From positions 1 to 25,414 of the forward strand of contig USRT01000029.1 of NCBI GenBank assembly GCA_900557195.1: 25,414 bases of DNA, read 5' to 3'. The notes under the pieces were generated by a model that was given only the letters and a program-made list of their open reading frames with translations, was not told where the DNA came from and did no database searches. This DNA is from an uncultured Clostridium sp. (GTDB lineage Bacteria > Bacillota > Clostridia > TANB77 > CAG-508). The translations under genes were made by a program, and so were the position numbers. Positions within the stretch are counted from its first letter, which is position 1. Every line of letters starts with the position of its first letter. Positions 16,292 to 23,685 of this stretch are shown here, piece by piece.

Positions 16292-16549
16292 TTATACTTT
16301 ATCTTTACTGTTTGATAAGATTAAAGAATTTATACATTTTCTACATACATGTACATTATGATGTAATTGTAGACTCCTTTTATTTCCGCAGAATACACAA
16401 CTATTTTCGTGTTTTTTTAAAGTTAATGACTTTCCATCAATATGCATCTCTAAAGCATCTTTTTCTTTAATATTATTAATATCTCTCCATTCTTTTGGAA
16501 GAACAACTCTACCTAATTCATCAATTCTTCTAACAATATATCCGTCCAT
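16292..16549 (-). CDS. AbrB/SpoVT-type transition-state regulator with C-terminal zinc finger
   Basis: DNA-binding regulator of 85 aa. The N-terminal 45 residues are a SpoVT/AbrB swapped-hairpin domain (VRRIDELGRVVLPKEWRDIN at about 6-25, then ALEMHIDG). The C-terminal part has CVFCGN and CRKC, a four-Cys zinc-ribbon pattern with two His between. AbrB-like proteins in Clostridia often end with such a CxFCG...C motif. The start ATG at 16549 has AAGGAG upstream and a consensus promoter. AbrB proteins repress stationary-phase and sporulation genes; direct targets here are unknown. Its position near a Spo0A-like gene is suggestive, since Spo0A controls abrB in Bacillus. Confidence 0.92.
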   Translation of the reverse strand: MDGYIVRRIDELGRVVLPKEWRDINNIKEKDALEMHIDGKSLTLKKHENSCVFCGNKRSLQLHHNVHVCRKCINSLILSNSKDKV

Positions 16550-16600
16550 AAAATTGACTCCTTTCGTACTTTTTCGATAAAATATATCTCTTCTTTACAT

Positions 16601-16629
16601 ATTTTACCAAATCAGACTAGTTTTGTCAA
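16601..16629 (-). promoter_or_regulatory. Sigma-A promoter of the AbrB-like gene
   Basis: Perfect TTGACA (16624-16629), a 17-nt spacer and TAAAAT (16601-16606) on the minus strand. The spacer contains the small palindrome ACTAGT. Confidence 0.8.
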
Positions 16630-16657
16630 TCCATTGGTTTGAGTTGAATTAACGTAT

Positions 16658-16969
16658 TTATAGTGTATTTATAATCTCTTTTATATTGTTTATATTATTT
16701 TTTATTTCATTTATTTTTTCATTATTTAGATTAGATTTATTTGTTACACCTTTTAAAATAAAATCTGTTGAATATCCTGTTTTATTAGAAATCTCAATAA
16801 TTTTCTCTATTGATAGTCCTTTTTCACCAGCAATTGTTCTTCCTAAATGTTGACCACTTACATTTATTAATTTTGCAAATTCTTCTTTTGTCATATTCTT
16901 TTCATTTCTTATAAATTCAATTCTTTTACCAATATCTATTTTTATTTTTTCTTTTTTCTCCAATTTCAT
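16658..16969 (-). CDS. XRE-family helix-turn-helix regulator
   Basis: Protein of 103 aa from ATG 16969; a GTG one codon earlier is also possible, and the SD AGGTG lies unusually close to the start. A Cro/C1-type HTH covers residues about 13-70 (IGKRIEFIRNEKNMTKEEFA, recognition helix around SGQHLGRTIAGEKG, then LSIEKIIEISNKTGYSTDFI). The C-terminal 30 residues are an Asn/Lys/Ile-rich helix (NNINNIKEIIN), probably for dimerisation. There is no peptide-binding TPR domain, so it is not an RRNPP quorum sensor. It is transcribed divergently from the Spo0A-like response regulator 114 nt away and may regulate it. Confidence 0.88.
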   Translation of the reverse strand: MKLEKKEKIKIDIGKRIEFIRNEKNMTKEEFAKLINVSGQHLGRTIAGEKGLSIEKIIEISNKTGYSTDFILKGVTNKSNLNNEKINEIKNNINNIKEIINTL

Positions 16970-17039
16970 CACCTATAAAAATATAATATATTTTATAAAA
17001 ATGTTTTGATGAATTGTCTATAAACTTATTGTAGATTTT

Positions 17040-17046
17040 TGTCGAC
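17040..17046. promoter_or_regulatory. Spo0A-box-like site before the response regulator
   Basis: TGTCGAC matches six of the seven bases of the Spo0A box TGTCGAA, is preceded by a T-run, and contains the palindrome GTCGAC. It lies about 37 nt upstream of the Spo0A-like response regulator start. It is the only such match I noticed near this locus. Autoregulation would fit but is inferred. Confidence 0.4.
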
Positions 17047-17082
17047 TATTGTGGTATTATTTAGAAAAAAGGATGAAAATAT

Positions 17083-17850
17083 ATGGAAAGAAAAATAAAA
17101 GTTATACTTCTTGAAGATAATAGTGAAGAGAGTAAAATGTTTCAGGATTTTATAAATAAAAGAAATGATATAACATTATCATCCAAAACAAAATCTAGTA
17201 ATGAAGCATTAATTTTAGTTAAAAAGCATTCTCCAGATGCAATAATTTTAGATTTGGAGTTACATGAAGGTAATGGTTCTGGTTTCGATTTTTTGAATAA
17301 TCTAAAACATTTATCACTATCTTACAGACCTTTAATTATTGTGACTACTAATATTGCATCACAAGTAATATATGACAAACTTCACAAAGATTTTGTTGAT
17401 TTAATCTTTTACAAGAAACAATCAGATTATTCTCCTAAATTAGTTATAGATACTTTAGTCTTACTTGCGCAAGAGCCTAATTTAAAACCTATCGCTTATA
17501 ATTCTTCACCAGAAGAAAAAGATTTAGAAATCCGCGATAAAATTAATAAAGAATTAGATTTAATTGGCCTAAGTTATAAACTTAAAGGAAGAGAATATCT
17601 TTTTGAAGGAATTTATTTCTTATTAACAAATAAGAATTCCAATATTACTGTGTTTCAACATTTATCTAATCATTATAAATTATTAACTAGTAGCATAAGT
17701 CGTGCTATTCAAACATCAATTAATCACACTTGGAGAACGTCTTCTATAGAAGACCTCAGAATTAATTATACAGCTCAAATAAATTATAATACTGGAGTTC
17801 CAACTCCTACTGAATTTATATATTACATAGTAAACAAGCTAGATCAATAA
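17083..17850 (+). CDS. Response regulator with Spo0A-like DNA-binding domain
   Basis: Protein of 255 aa. Residues about 4-125 are a receiver domain with the acidic pair at Glu11/Asp12 (LLEDN), phospho-acceptor Asp57 (IILDLEL), Thr88 and Lys111, so it should be phosphorylatable. Residues about 148-255 resemble the Spo0A C-terminal domain: a helix with IGLSYKLKGREYL (Spo0A has IGIPAHIKGY), an HTH region with SSISRAIQTSINHTW (Spo0A has SRVERAIRHAIEVAW), and TPTEFIYYIVNKL at the end (Spo0A has PTNSEFIAMIADKL). It diverges strongly from canonical Spo0A, so I read it as a paralogue; a divergent Spo0A itself is the alternative. AGGATG lies 10 nt before the ATG. It is followed by a terminator, a micro-ORF and a histidine kinase. 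Confidence 0.88.
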   Translation: MERKIKVILLEDNSEESKMFQDFINKRNDITLSSKTKSSNEALILVKKHSPDAIILDLELHEGNGSGFDFLNNLKHLSLSYRPLIIVTTNIASQVIYDKLHKDFVDLIFYKKQSDYSPKLVIDTLVLLAQEPNLKPIAYNSSPEEKDLEIRDKINKELDLIGLSYKLKGREYLFEGIYFLLTNKNSNITVFQHLSNHYKLLTSSISRAIQTSINHTWRTSSIEDLRINYTAQINYNTGVPTPTEFIYYIVNKLDQ

Positions 17851-17886
17851 CTTATTTCCACAGCTTTTGCATATAAATGCACTCTA

Positions 17887-17921
17887 AATACCACCTAAGT
17901 AAAATATTTTAGGTGGTATTT
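17887..17921 (+). terminator. Terminator after the response regulator
   Basis: AATACCACCTAA (from 17887) pairs with TTAGGTGGTATT (ending 17920), followed by TTAAATTT. Its 3' edge is shared with the left arm of the 40-nt palindrome 17918-17957, so the two structures would compete in RNA. Confidence 0.8.
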
Positions 17922-17957
17922 TAAATTTATATATATACATATATATAAATTTAAAAT
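17918..17957. promoter_or_regulatory. 40-nt near-perfect palindrome before the micro-ORF
   Basis: Two 19-nt arms (ATTTTAAATTTATATATAT and its exact complement) around a 2-nt AC centre. It ends 14 nt before the 16-codon ORF and abuts that ORF's SD. The same DNA could be an operator for a dimeric regulator, a cruciform, or an RNA hairpin. Being entirely A/T apart from the centre lowers its information content, but 19 paired positions are unlikely by chance. Confidence 0.65.
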
Positions 17958-17971
17958 AAGGATGTGAGATT

Positions 17972-18022
17972 ATGGATTGGTGGACAGAATTAATGAAAGC
18001 TTTATCTTACTGGTCTAGATAA
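17972..18022 (+). CDS. 16-aa peptide (candidate signalling peptide)
   Basis: Micro-ORF coding MDWWTELMKALSYWSR. AAGGATG lies 7-8 nt before the ATG, and an own terminator follows 14 nt after the TAA, so the transcription unit contains nothing else. The peptide is amphipathic, with three Trp and one Tyr, and has no leader peptide, Cys or double-Gly site. It sits exactly between a response regulator and a multi-TM histidine kinase, where peptide-sensing systems keep their ligand gene. I infer a leaderless signal or small effector peptide. Alternatives are a leader peptide for attenuation or a chance ORF; the SD and terminator argue against chance. Confidence 0.55.
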   Translation: MDWWTELMKALSYWSR

Positions 18023-18035
18023 TTCAAACATAATT

Positions 18036-18093
18036 AAAAAAGTAGTTGATTAAGAGATTACATCTTGTGTCTCATAAGATTGACTACTTTTTT
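18036..18093 (+). terminator. Terminator of the micro-ORF
   Basis: AAAAAAGTAG (18036-18045) pairs with CTACTTTTTT (18084-18093). Interior partial pairing (TTAAGAGA with TCTCATAAG) extends the stem. It ends in a T6 tract followed by ATTATC. Readthrough could supply the kinase gene 50 nt downstream. Confidence 0.78.
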
Positions 18094-18143
18094 ATTATCA
18101 TATAAAATATTCAATATTATTATTGATTTATGGAGTGTTATAT

Positions 18144-19622
18144 ATGGATTATATTGATTATTTAAATATTTTACTAAAGTACCTTTTTATGAATTTAATC
18201 ACATGCTATTTATATATTAAAATTTCTAACTTTAAAATATTAAATACCAAAAATAAATTAATAATTATTTTAACTTGCATTGCATTGTCTATAATAATAT
18301 CTTTGTGTAGTACATTTATTAATACTTTTTATATGCTTTTACTTTCTTATATTATACTAAGCCTTTTATATACTCATATAACAAAATACAAATTAAATCG
18401 TTCTATTGTTGTCACTTTAATAGCGTCAGCAATTACAATTACTTTATATGAAATAACTATATTTATTTCACTTCTTGTATGTTTGCCATTACTACATATA
18501 AATAGCCGAAATACATTTATTCTGATTTTTGCTATTCTTCTTGAACTATTATTAGTATTCTTTATTTTTAAAATTAGAAGATTTAAGGATGGCTTTTCTT
18601 TTTTAAAAGATAAAAACTATTCATCAAATTTTGCAATATTTTTATCTGGAATTATAACATTAATTGTAACTAATTTAGGCAACTACATAAGCAATTCTAT
18701 AAATGAATTCTCTCTATTAGGGCTGATTCTAATTTTATTAAGCTTATTTATATGGATAAAAGAAAAGATTACTTTACATTATAAAAGCTTATTAGCTAAA
18801 GATACTATACTACAATTACAGAATCAATTAGATGAACAAATACATAAAAACCAAGTTATGAAAGATGAAATAAAAAAAATCTCTACAATAAATCATAAGT
18901 TCAGTAATAGAATATCTGCTTTAGAGTTATATGTAAAAAAGTTATCATATAATTTATCTACTTATATTGAAACATTCAAAGATATCTCAGAAGTAGAAAA
19001 ATTAACACAAAATTTATCTTTAGAATTCTCTAATGAAATGCATATAAATTTACAAGACCATTTTCATATTAATAAAACTAGTATTATAAATATAGATAAT
19101 ATATTAGAATATTTTGAATTAGAATGTAGAAATAAAAATATTTCTTTTAATGTCATTGTAAAATCTAATATAAAGTCTGAAGTAAATAAGACAATTCCCT
19201 TAAATCTTTTTGAAATTTTAATTTCAGATATTATAAATAATGCTATAATTGCTATAAATCATAATTCTAATAAGAATAATAAAATACTAGTTCAATTTGA
19301 TAAATCTGATTATTTGGAATTTCGTGTTTATGATACTGGTATTGAATTTGAAATAGATACTATTGTAAAACTTGGTAAAGAACAAATAACCACTCATGAA
19401 GCTGATGGCGGAAGTGGAATAGGATTTATTACAACATTTGAAACATTAAATAAAACTAATGGAAGTTTTATAATTGAAGAATATAGAAATGACAAATGTG
19501 AATATTCAAAATGTTTAATTTTTAAGTTTGATAATAAAAAACAATTTATTATTCGTTCTTACCGTGCTGACGAAATCAAAGAATCTTCTAATGACGAATT
19601 AATTATAGAAACTTTATTATAA
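18144..19622 (+). CDS. Multi-TM GHKL-type sensor histidine kinase
   Basis: Membrane kinase of 492 aa from ATG 18144, with GGAG 9 nt upstream; a TTG at 18123 is the only earlier start and is less likely. Residues 1-205 hold about six or seven hydrophobic segments with very short loops, an AgrC-like sensor with no extracellular domain. A coiled-coil linker (LQNQLDEQIHKNQVMKDEIK, about 224-245) leads to the probable phospho-acceptor His251 in INHKFSNRIS. The HATPase_c domain has the N-box IINNAIIAIN (about 363-372), G1 DTGIEF (about 397-402) and G2 GGSGIGF (about 422-428). The last 40 residues are a charged extension. It is very probably the partner of the Spo0A-like regulator upstream. Such short-loop sensors usually detect peptides or membrane signals. 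Confidence 0.92.
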   Translation: MDYIDYLNILLKYLFMNLITCYLYIKISNFKILNTKNKLIIILTCIALSIIISLCSTFINTFYMLLLSYIILSLLYTHITKYKLNRSIVVTLIASAITITLYEITIFISLLVCLPLLHINSRNTFILIFAILLELLLVFFIFKIRRFKDGFSFLKDKNYSSNFAIFLSGIITLIVTNLGNYISNSINEFSLLGLILILLSLFIWIKEKITLHYKSLLAKDTILQLQNQLDEQIHKNQVMKDEIKKISTINHKFSNRISALELYVKKLSYNLSTYIETFKDISEVEKLTQNLSLEFSNEMHINLQDHFHINKTSIINIDNILEYFELECRNKNISFNVIVKSNIKSEVNKTIPLNLFEILISDIINNAIIAINHNSNKNNKILVQFDKSDYLEFRVYDTGIEFEIDTIVKLGKEQITTHEADGGSGIGFITTFETLNKTNGSFIIEEYRNDKCEYSKCLIFKFDNKKQFIIRSYRADEIKESSNDELIIETLL

Positions 19623-19669
19623 CTTAAAATATGACTCAAATTCTGTATTCCTTTCTGGTAATCAAAATA

Positions 19670-19713
19670 TACCCAATGGAAAGATACTCTTTTTTACTTC
19701 CTTCCATTGGGTA
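19670..19713 (+). terminator. Terminator of the histidine kinase gene
   Basis: TACCCAATGGAA (19670-19681) and TTCCATTGGGTA (19702-19713) are a perfect 12-bp stem with a 20-nt loop, followed by CATTTTATT. The loop is long, but the stem is strong for this AT-rich context. Confidence 0.65.
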
Positions 19714-19841
19714 CATTTTATTAATTTACAACTAACTTTAATCTATCAAATACTCTTATTCTACTATCTCCAATAATTCATTCATTGATATTATTTTATA
19801 ATCTGTTTCCATATATTTATTCGTTTCATAACTTTTTTATT

Positions 19842-20270
19842 TTATAATAATTCCTGTATCTTAGATTCTCCTATAATCTTAACACCATTTTTTGCAAGTA
19901 AATCTGCTGTAACACCATTTCCATCTATTGTTGTTTTTGAAAATGTACCATCATAAATTCTTCCAAATCCACAAGATGGACTTCTTTCTTTTAAAATTGC
20001 ATATTTACAATCATAAAATTTAGCAAGCTTTAATATTTCTTCTGCACCTTTTGTATACTCCTCTGTAACATCTTCACCATTATTAGTTAATACTTTATCA
20101 TTAACTCTCTCGGCTGGATTTCTTGGTGTTTTTAATCCTCCATATATTTCTGGACAAACAGGAATTAAGTTATATTTATTTTTTAATTCTTCCAATTCCT
20201 TAACTATTTCACTTTTTCCATTATATCTACAATTTATTCCCATTAAACATGCACTTATTAATATATTCAT
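19842..20270 (-). CDS. DUF523 family protein (YbbK-like)
   Basis: Protein of 142 aa matching the DUF523 family. The N-terminal ISACLMGINCRYNG and VCPEIYGGLKTPRNPAE are followed by the central LKERSPSCG and GVTADLL near the C-terminus. Conserved cysteines (8, 14, 39 and that in SPSCG) suggest metal or Fe-S binding, though no activity is firmly assigned. Length is normal. It is transcribed leftward and separated by 125 nt from the glutamine synthetase upstream. Family call secure, function unknown. Confidence 0.93.
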   Translation of the reverse strand: MNILISACLMGINCRYNGKSEIVKELEELKNKYNLIPVCPEIYGGLKTPRNPAERVNDKVLTNNGEDVTEEYTKGAEEILKLAKFYDCKYAILKERSPSCGFGRIYDGTFSKTTIDGNGVTADLLAKNGVKIIGESKIQELL

Positions 20271-20384
20271 ATATTACCCTCTCTTTCATAACTAAAATTT
20301 CATTCTTTACTTTATATCATCTATCCTCTTGAAGTACATTATCTTAATTTAACATTACTTTTTTGCTTAAATTTATAAGTCTCT

Positions 20385-20407
20385 ATTGGATTATTTTATA
20401 ATCCAAT
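20385..20407 (-). terminator. Hairpin at the 3' end of the glutamine synthetase gene
   Basis: ATTGGATTAT (20385-20394) and ATAATCCAAT (20398-20407) form a 10-bp stem with a 3-nt loop that includes the last codons and the stop. It lacks a clean T-run on the minus strand, so it may stabilise the 3' end rather than terminate strongly. Confidence 0.5.
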
Positions 20408-22286
20408 TACATTTTTCTTATATTTAGAATATAGACTTCTCAATTCTTCCATTTTCTCTTCTAATTCAATAACTAAATTAGAAACATTTTCCCACTCTTC
20501 ATTTTCAAAAGCTTCATATATCTTACCAAATAATGATTTTTGACTATTAGTATTTTTATAAATGTATCTTCTCTTTTGTTCAATTTCTTCCCAATCTTTA
20601 TTATCTTTCTCATCTTTACTTTCTATTTTCTTCCACATAGTCATTTCTGCAAAATATTCTTTAATTTTTCTTTTGCAAATAATTAGTTTCCATTTTTCTA
20701 AAGTAGCAGTTTTAAAAGACTTTATCATTACATCTGTTAATATATCTCCATATTGCAGAACTTTAAGACTTTCTTTATTATTTAAAATTTTTACATTTTC
20801 CCAAACAGTTCTTGGAGAATTACCAAATAATATCTTTCTTTCTTCTTCAGTATAATATTCAAATACATCTTCTTCACTTCTATACATTCTATCTTTATCT
20901 AAATATCCATAATACTCATTTTGTTTTTTTGATATTTCTTGTAATAAGCCTTCTTCTGTCTTATTATTTAATATAGCATACTTTATTCCATCTAACATTG
21001 ATAAATATGATACTGCAATAGTTATATATAAATTAGAAGATGGATTTGGAGATCTTAGTTCAAATCTAGTAGCAAAAGGATTTTGTTTATCTTTAACTAA
21101 TCCTATTAATACACTTCTATTTCGTGATGGTTCGTTTCTTTCTTTACCTAGAGATGTTACAATACATACAGGAGCTTCATATCCTGGTTTCAATCTTCTC
21201 AAAGAATCGTCTGTTGAAGATATGAAAGGATTCATTACTTCATAGTTTTTTAACATTCCCATTAAAGCTCCATATCCAATAGTACTTAAAAAACCATCAT
21301 TATAACTATTAAATAAATTTATTCTTGTTCCATCCTTCTTCTTTATGCTCATACCTAAATGTACATGCATTCCGCTTCCAGCTACTTTTTCTATTGGTTT
21401 TGCTCTAAATGTTGTTTCTAATCCATATTTCATAAAAATCTTTTTTACTAATTCTTTAATAAAAATCTGGTTATCTGCTGCCTGCATGGGGCTTGAATAT
21501 TTCCAATCTATTTCAATTTGTTCCATTACATGATCATATTTGCCAAAAAAGCCTAGTTTTGGCTTTACACCACCGAACTTCTTTATGTCCCATTTCTGGC
21601 TCTAATTCATATTTTTCCATTGTTATTAAACATTCTTCTATTGCTGTTCTTACTGTACCACTAATCTTATTCCAATATTGTTCATGCATTCCTTGTGATG
21701 TTGTAAGTTCCTCTATTTCGGTTTCTTCATTTGGAGTTTTCACCCAAAACTCTAACTCTGTTGCTGCAGTATAGTCAATTTTATCTATATCTTGTACATT
21801 TATATTATATTTATCTAAATTTTCTGATTTATCATTTATTAACTCCAATATCTCTTGCTTTGTTTGACTACTACTAAGTTTTAAAATACTTCTAGAATCA
21901 ACTGGTTTTCCATTATGATATAAAAATGCTGGAATAATAAGTGTTGCAACAGGAATGTTAGTTTCTTCATCTAATAGGTCTTCATTGTAATCTATAAACC
22001 AATCACATTCTGTATCTACTACCATATCAACTTTTGCGTCATTAATTGTTGCAATTTCTGGGAGGTCTACAGATGAACCATCTGTTTGCACAGCTGTTTT
22101 ATATAGAAATTTTTCTAAATCTTCTAAAAATATTTTTATGGGAATTCTTTCATCTGTTACATTTCCAGATAAATCAACAGCCATTAAAGAAACAAATTTT
22201 ATTTGTTTGTTCTCCTCTAAAATCTTTGTTAAACACTCTTTATTGTGTTTATCTTTTTTTATTTTATATATAAGATTATCTTTCAT
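20396..22286 (-). pseudogene. Long-form glutamine synthetase, frameshifted
   Basis: Converts glutamate and ammonia to glutamine with ATP. The frame from ATG 22286 (GAGG upstream) runs 250 aa and stops at 21534. Translation resumes in another frame to 20396. An extra C on the minus strand (G at 21575 on the plus strand) turns GTTGGTGGT into GTTCGGTGGT. Removing it restores EVGGVKPKLGFFGKYDHVME and one protein of about 630 aa. Recognisable elements are VQTDGSS, ATELEFW, EPEMGHKEV, FRAKPI, GSGMHVHLGM, NRSVLIG and FATRFELRSPNPSSN, that is glutamine synthetase substrate and nucleotide sites. The C-terminal 180 residues are an added helical region beyond the catalytic core. It is longer than GSI (about 450-470 aa) and appears to be the approximately 630-aa clostridial variant. 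No other damage is visible, so sequencing error is plausible. Confidence 0.88.
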
Positions 22287-22339
22287 AACTATACCTCACT
22301 TTTTTATAAATAATATGCTTAAAATTTATGAAACGTTAT

Positions 22340-22837
22340 TTATATATCTAATTCTTGCAAAATTATATTTATATTATTGCTATTACTTCTAACTATTTTG
22401 TTCTTATATTTGCTTAATTTTCCTTCAAATTCATGCTTATTTTTTTCAAAGTCATTTGTCCATTTATACATCATTTTTAACATCTCAATATTTGAATTGT
22501 AACTACACTTTTCTAATCCAATTTTCTGTTTAATATATCTTTTTAATATTCTTAGTCTTCTTTTGTATAATGGTATATCTAAATATATAATTTTATCTGC
22601 TAATATAAAAAGTTCATCTAAATTCTTTCTATGTGTTCCCTCTATAATCCAGTCTTCTTTCTTATTAATTTCATGAATAATTTGTAATTGTTCTTCCAAG
22701 CTTCTTTTTTGTCCATTATTTTCGTCATCATGAATAATAGAATCCAGCTCAAATCTTGGAATTTTAATTTTTTCAGATAACCTTTTTGCAAGTGTCGTTT
22801 TTCCGCTTGCAACAATACCAACTATATATATTTTCAT
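22340..22837 (-). CDS. P-loop kinase-like protein (adenylate-kinase-like, FlaR/topology-modulation family)
   Basis: Protein of 165 aa from ATG 22837 (AGAGGT 7 nt upstream); a longer reading to 22888 lacks an SD. The N-terminus MKIYIVGIVASGKTTLAKRL carries the Walker A motif GIVASGKTT. RFELDSIIHDD and DWIIEGTHR follow, with a second strand YLDIPLYKRRLRILKRYI containing the lid-like arginines. This is the pattern of small AAA/adenylate-kinase-like proteins often annotated as topology modulation protein. It probably phosphorylates a small molecule; the substrate is unknown. It lies 53 nt upstream of the glutamine synthetase on the same strand. Confidence 0.85.
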   Translation of the reverse strand: MKIYIVGIVASGKTTLAKRLSEKIKIPRFELDSIIHDDENNGQKRSLEEQLQIIHEINKKEDWIIEGTHRKNLDELFILADKIIYLDIPLYKRRLRILKRYIKQKIGLEKCSYNSNIEMLKMMYKWTNDFEKNKHEFEGKLSKYKNKIVRSNSNNINIILQELDI

Positions 22838-22903
22838 TATATACCTCTTTATTTTTTGACCCCAAATTCTCCACTCTTGGCGAATCATTTTTTATAATAA
22901 TAC

Positions 22904-22946
22904 TATATAAACAAAAAAAGAACAAGCAATCTAAAAAAATTGCTTG
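22904..22946 (-). terminator. Terminator of hpf
   Basis: CAAGCAAT (22923-22930) and ATTGCTTG (22939-22946) form an 8-bp stem. On the minus strand it is followed by TTCTTTTTTTG, a good U-tract. Confidence 0.85.
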
Positions 22947-22960
22947 CTTATTTTTAATAT

Positions 22961-23497
22961 TTATACTTCTGGTTCTACTAAACCAAAGTTCTTTCCATCT
23001 TTTAATTTATACATTACATTTACTTTTCCTGTTTCAACATTTACAAATGCTAAGAATTTGTTTTGAGGTTCTTCTTGTAACATAAGTTTAGCATCTTCTG
23101 GTGAAACTGGTTTCACATCATAAAATAATGTTTTTACAATTTCATTTTCAATTTCTTCTTCTTTTTCAAAACTCATATTAGACTCTTTTAAACGAATAGA
23201 TTCTGTCATGTTTTGTTTGTCTTTTTTAGTTTTCATTTTTCTAATTTGACCTTCAACAATATCTATATTTTTATCTATAGAAGCATATAGATCTTTGCTA
23301 CCTGTAACTGCTCTAAACACACCATTTTGTGTATTTACATGCATTTCTGCAACTTGATCTTTACCTTCTGTTTTTATTGTTGCTTGTACATCAAAATCTT
23401 CTCCAAAGTATTTTACTAATCTTTCGCATTTCTTTTCAATATAACCTTTAATTGAATCTGTTGCCTTTAGTTCCTTTCCTGTTATTTTTATATTCAT
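22961..23497 (-). CDS. hpf: Long-form ribosome hibernation promoting factor
   Basis: Protein of 178 aa from ATG 23497 (GGAGAG 8 nt upstream). Residues about 1-95 are the S30AE/RaiA domain that binds the decoding region of the 30S subunit (MNIKITGKELKATDSIKGYI at the N-terminus; DLYASIDKNIDIVEGQIRK near 80-98). A charged linker leads to the C-terminal domain (about 125-178, KPVSPEDAKLMLQEE, then AFVNVETGKVNVMYKLKDG), which dimerises 70S ribosomes into 100S particles. This two-domain form is standard in Bacillota. Single gene with its own terminator. Confidence 0.96.
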   Translation of the reverse strand: MNIKITGKELKATDSIKGYIEKKCERLVKYFGEDFDVQATIKTEGKDQVAEMHVNTQNGVFRAVTGSKDLYASIDKNIDIVEGQIRKMKTKKDKQNMTESIRLKESNMSFEKEEEIENEIVKTLFYDVKPVSPEDAKLMLQEEPQNKFLAFVNVETGKVNVMYKLKDGKNFGLVEPEV

Positions 23498-23685
23498 AAA
23501 AATCTCTCCTTCCACTGTTTACTACTCTTTTGTTACAACTTTCGTTGTTATTCTCATTATATATTGTTTATCTAAATTTTTCAAGCAATTTATTGATTTT
23601 TATATCTATCAATTGGATTATTCGAATATTTTTGACATAAAAGATATACACTATTTGCATAACGTTAGATTAAATAATCTTATTA

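Noticed and set aside
17972..18022. Identity with a streptococcal XIP-type pheromone because of the DWW segment
   Set aside because: Three residues are not enough. XIP works through a ComR-type regulator with a peptide-binding TPR domain, and the nearby XRE protein lacks one.
19721..19812. Possible tiny frameshifted gene on the minus strand (starts METDYKIISMNELLE, continues as RIRVFDRLKLVVN in another frame)
   Set aside because: No SD, fewer than 35 codons even when joined, and the join needs an assumed indel. It could be a gene remnant but is not supportable.
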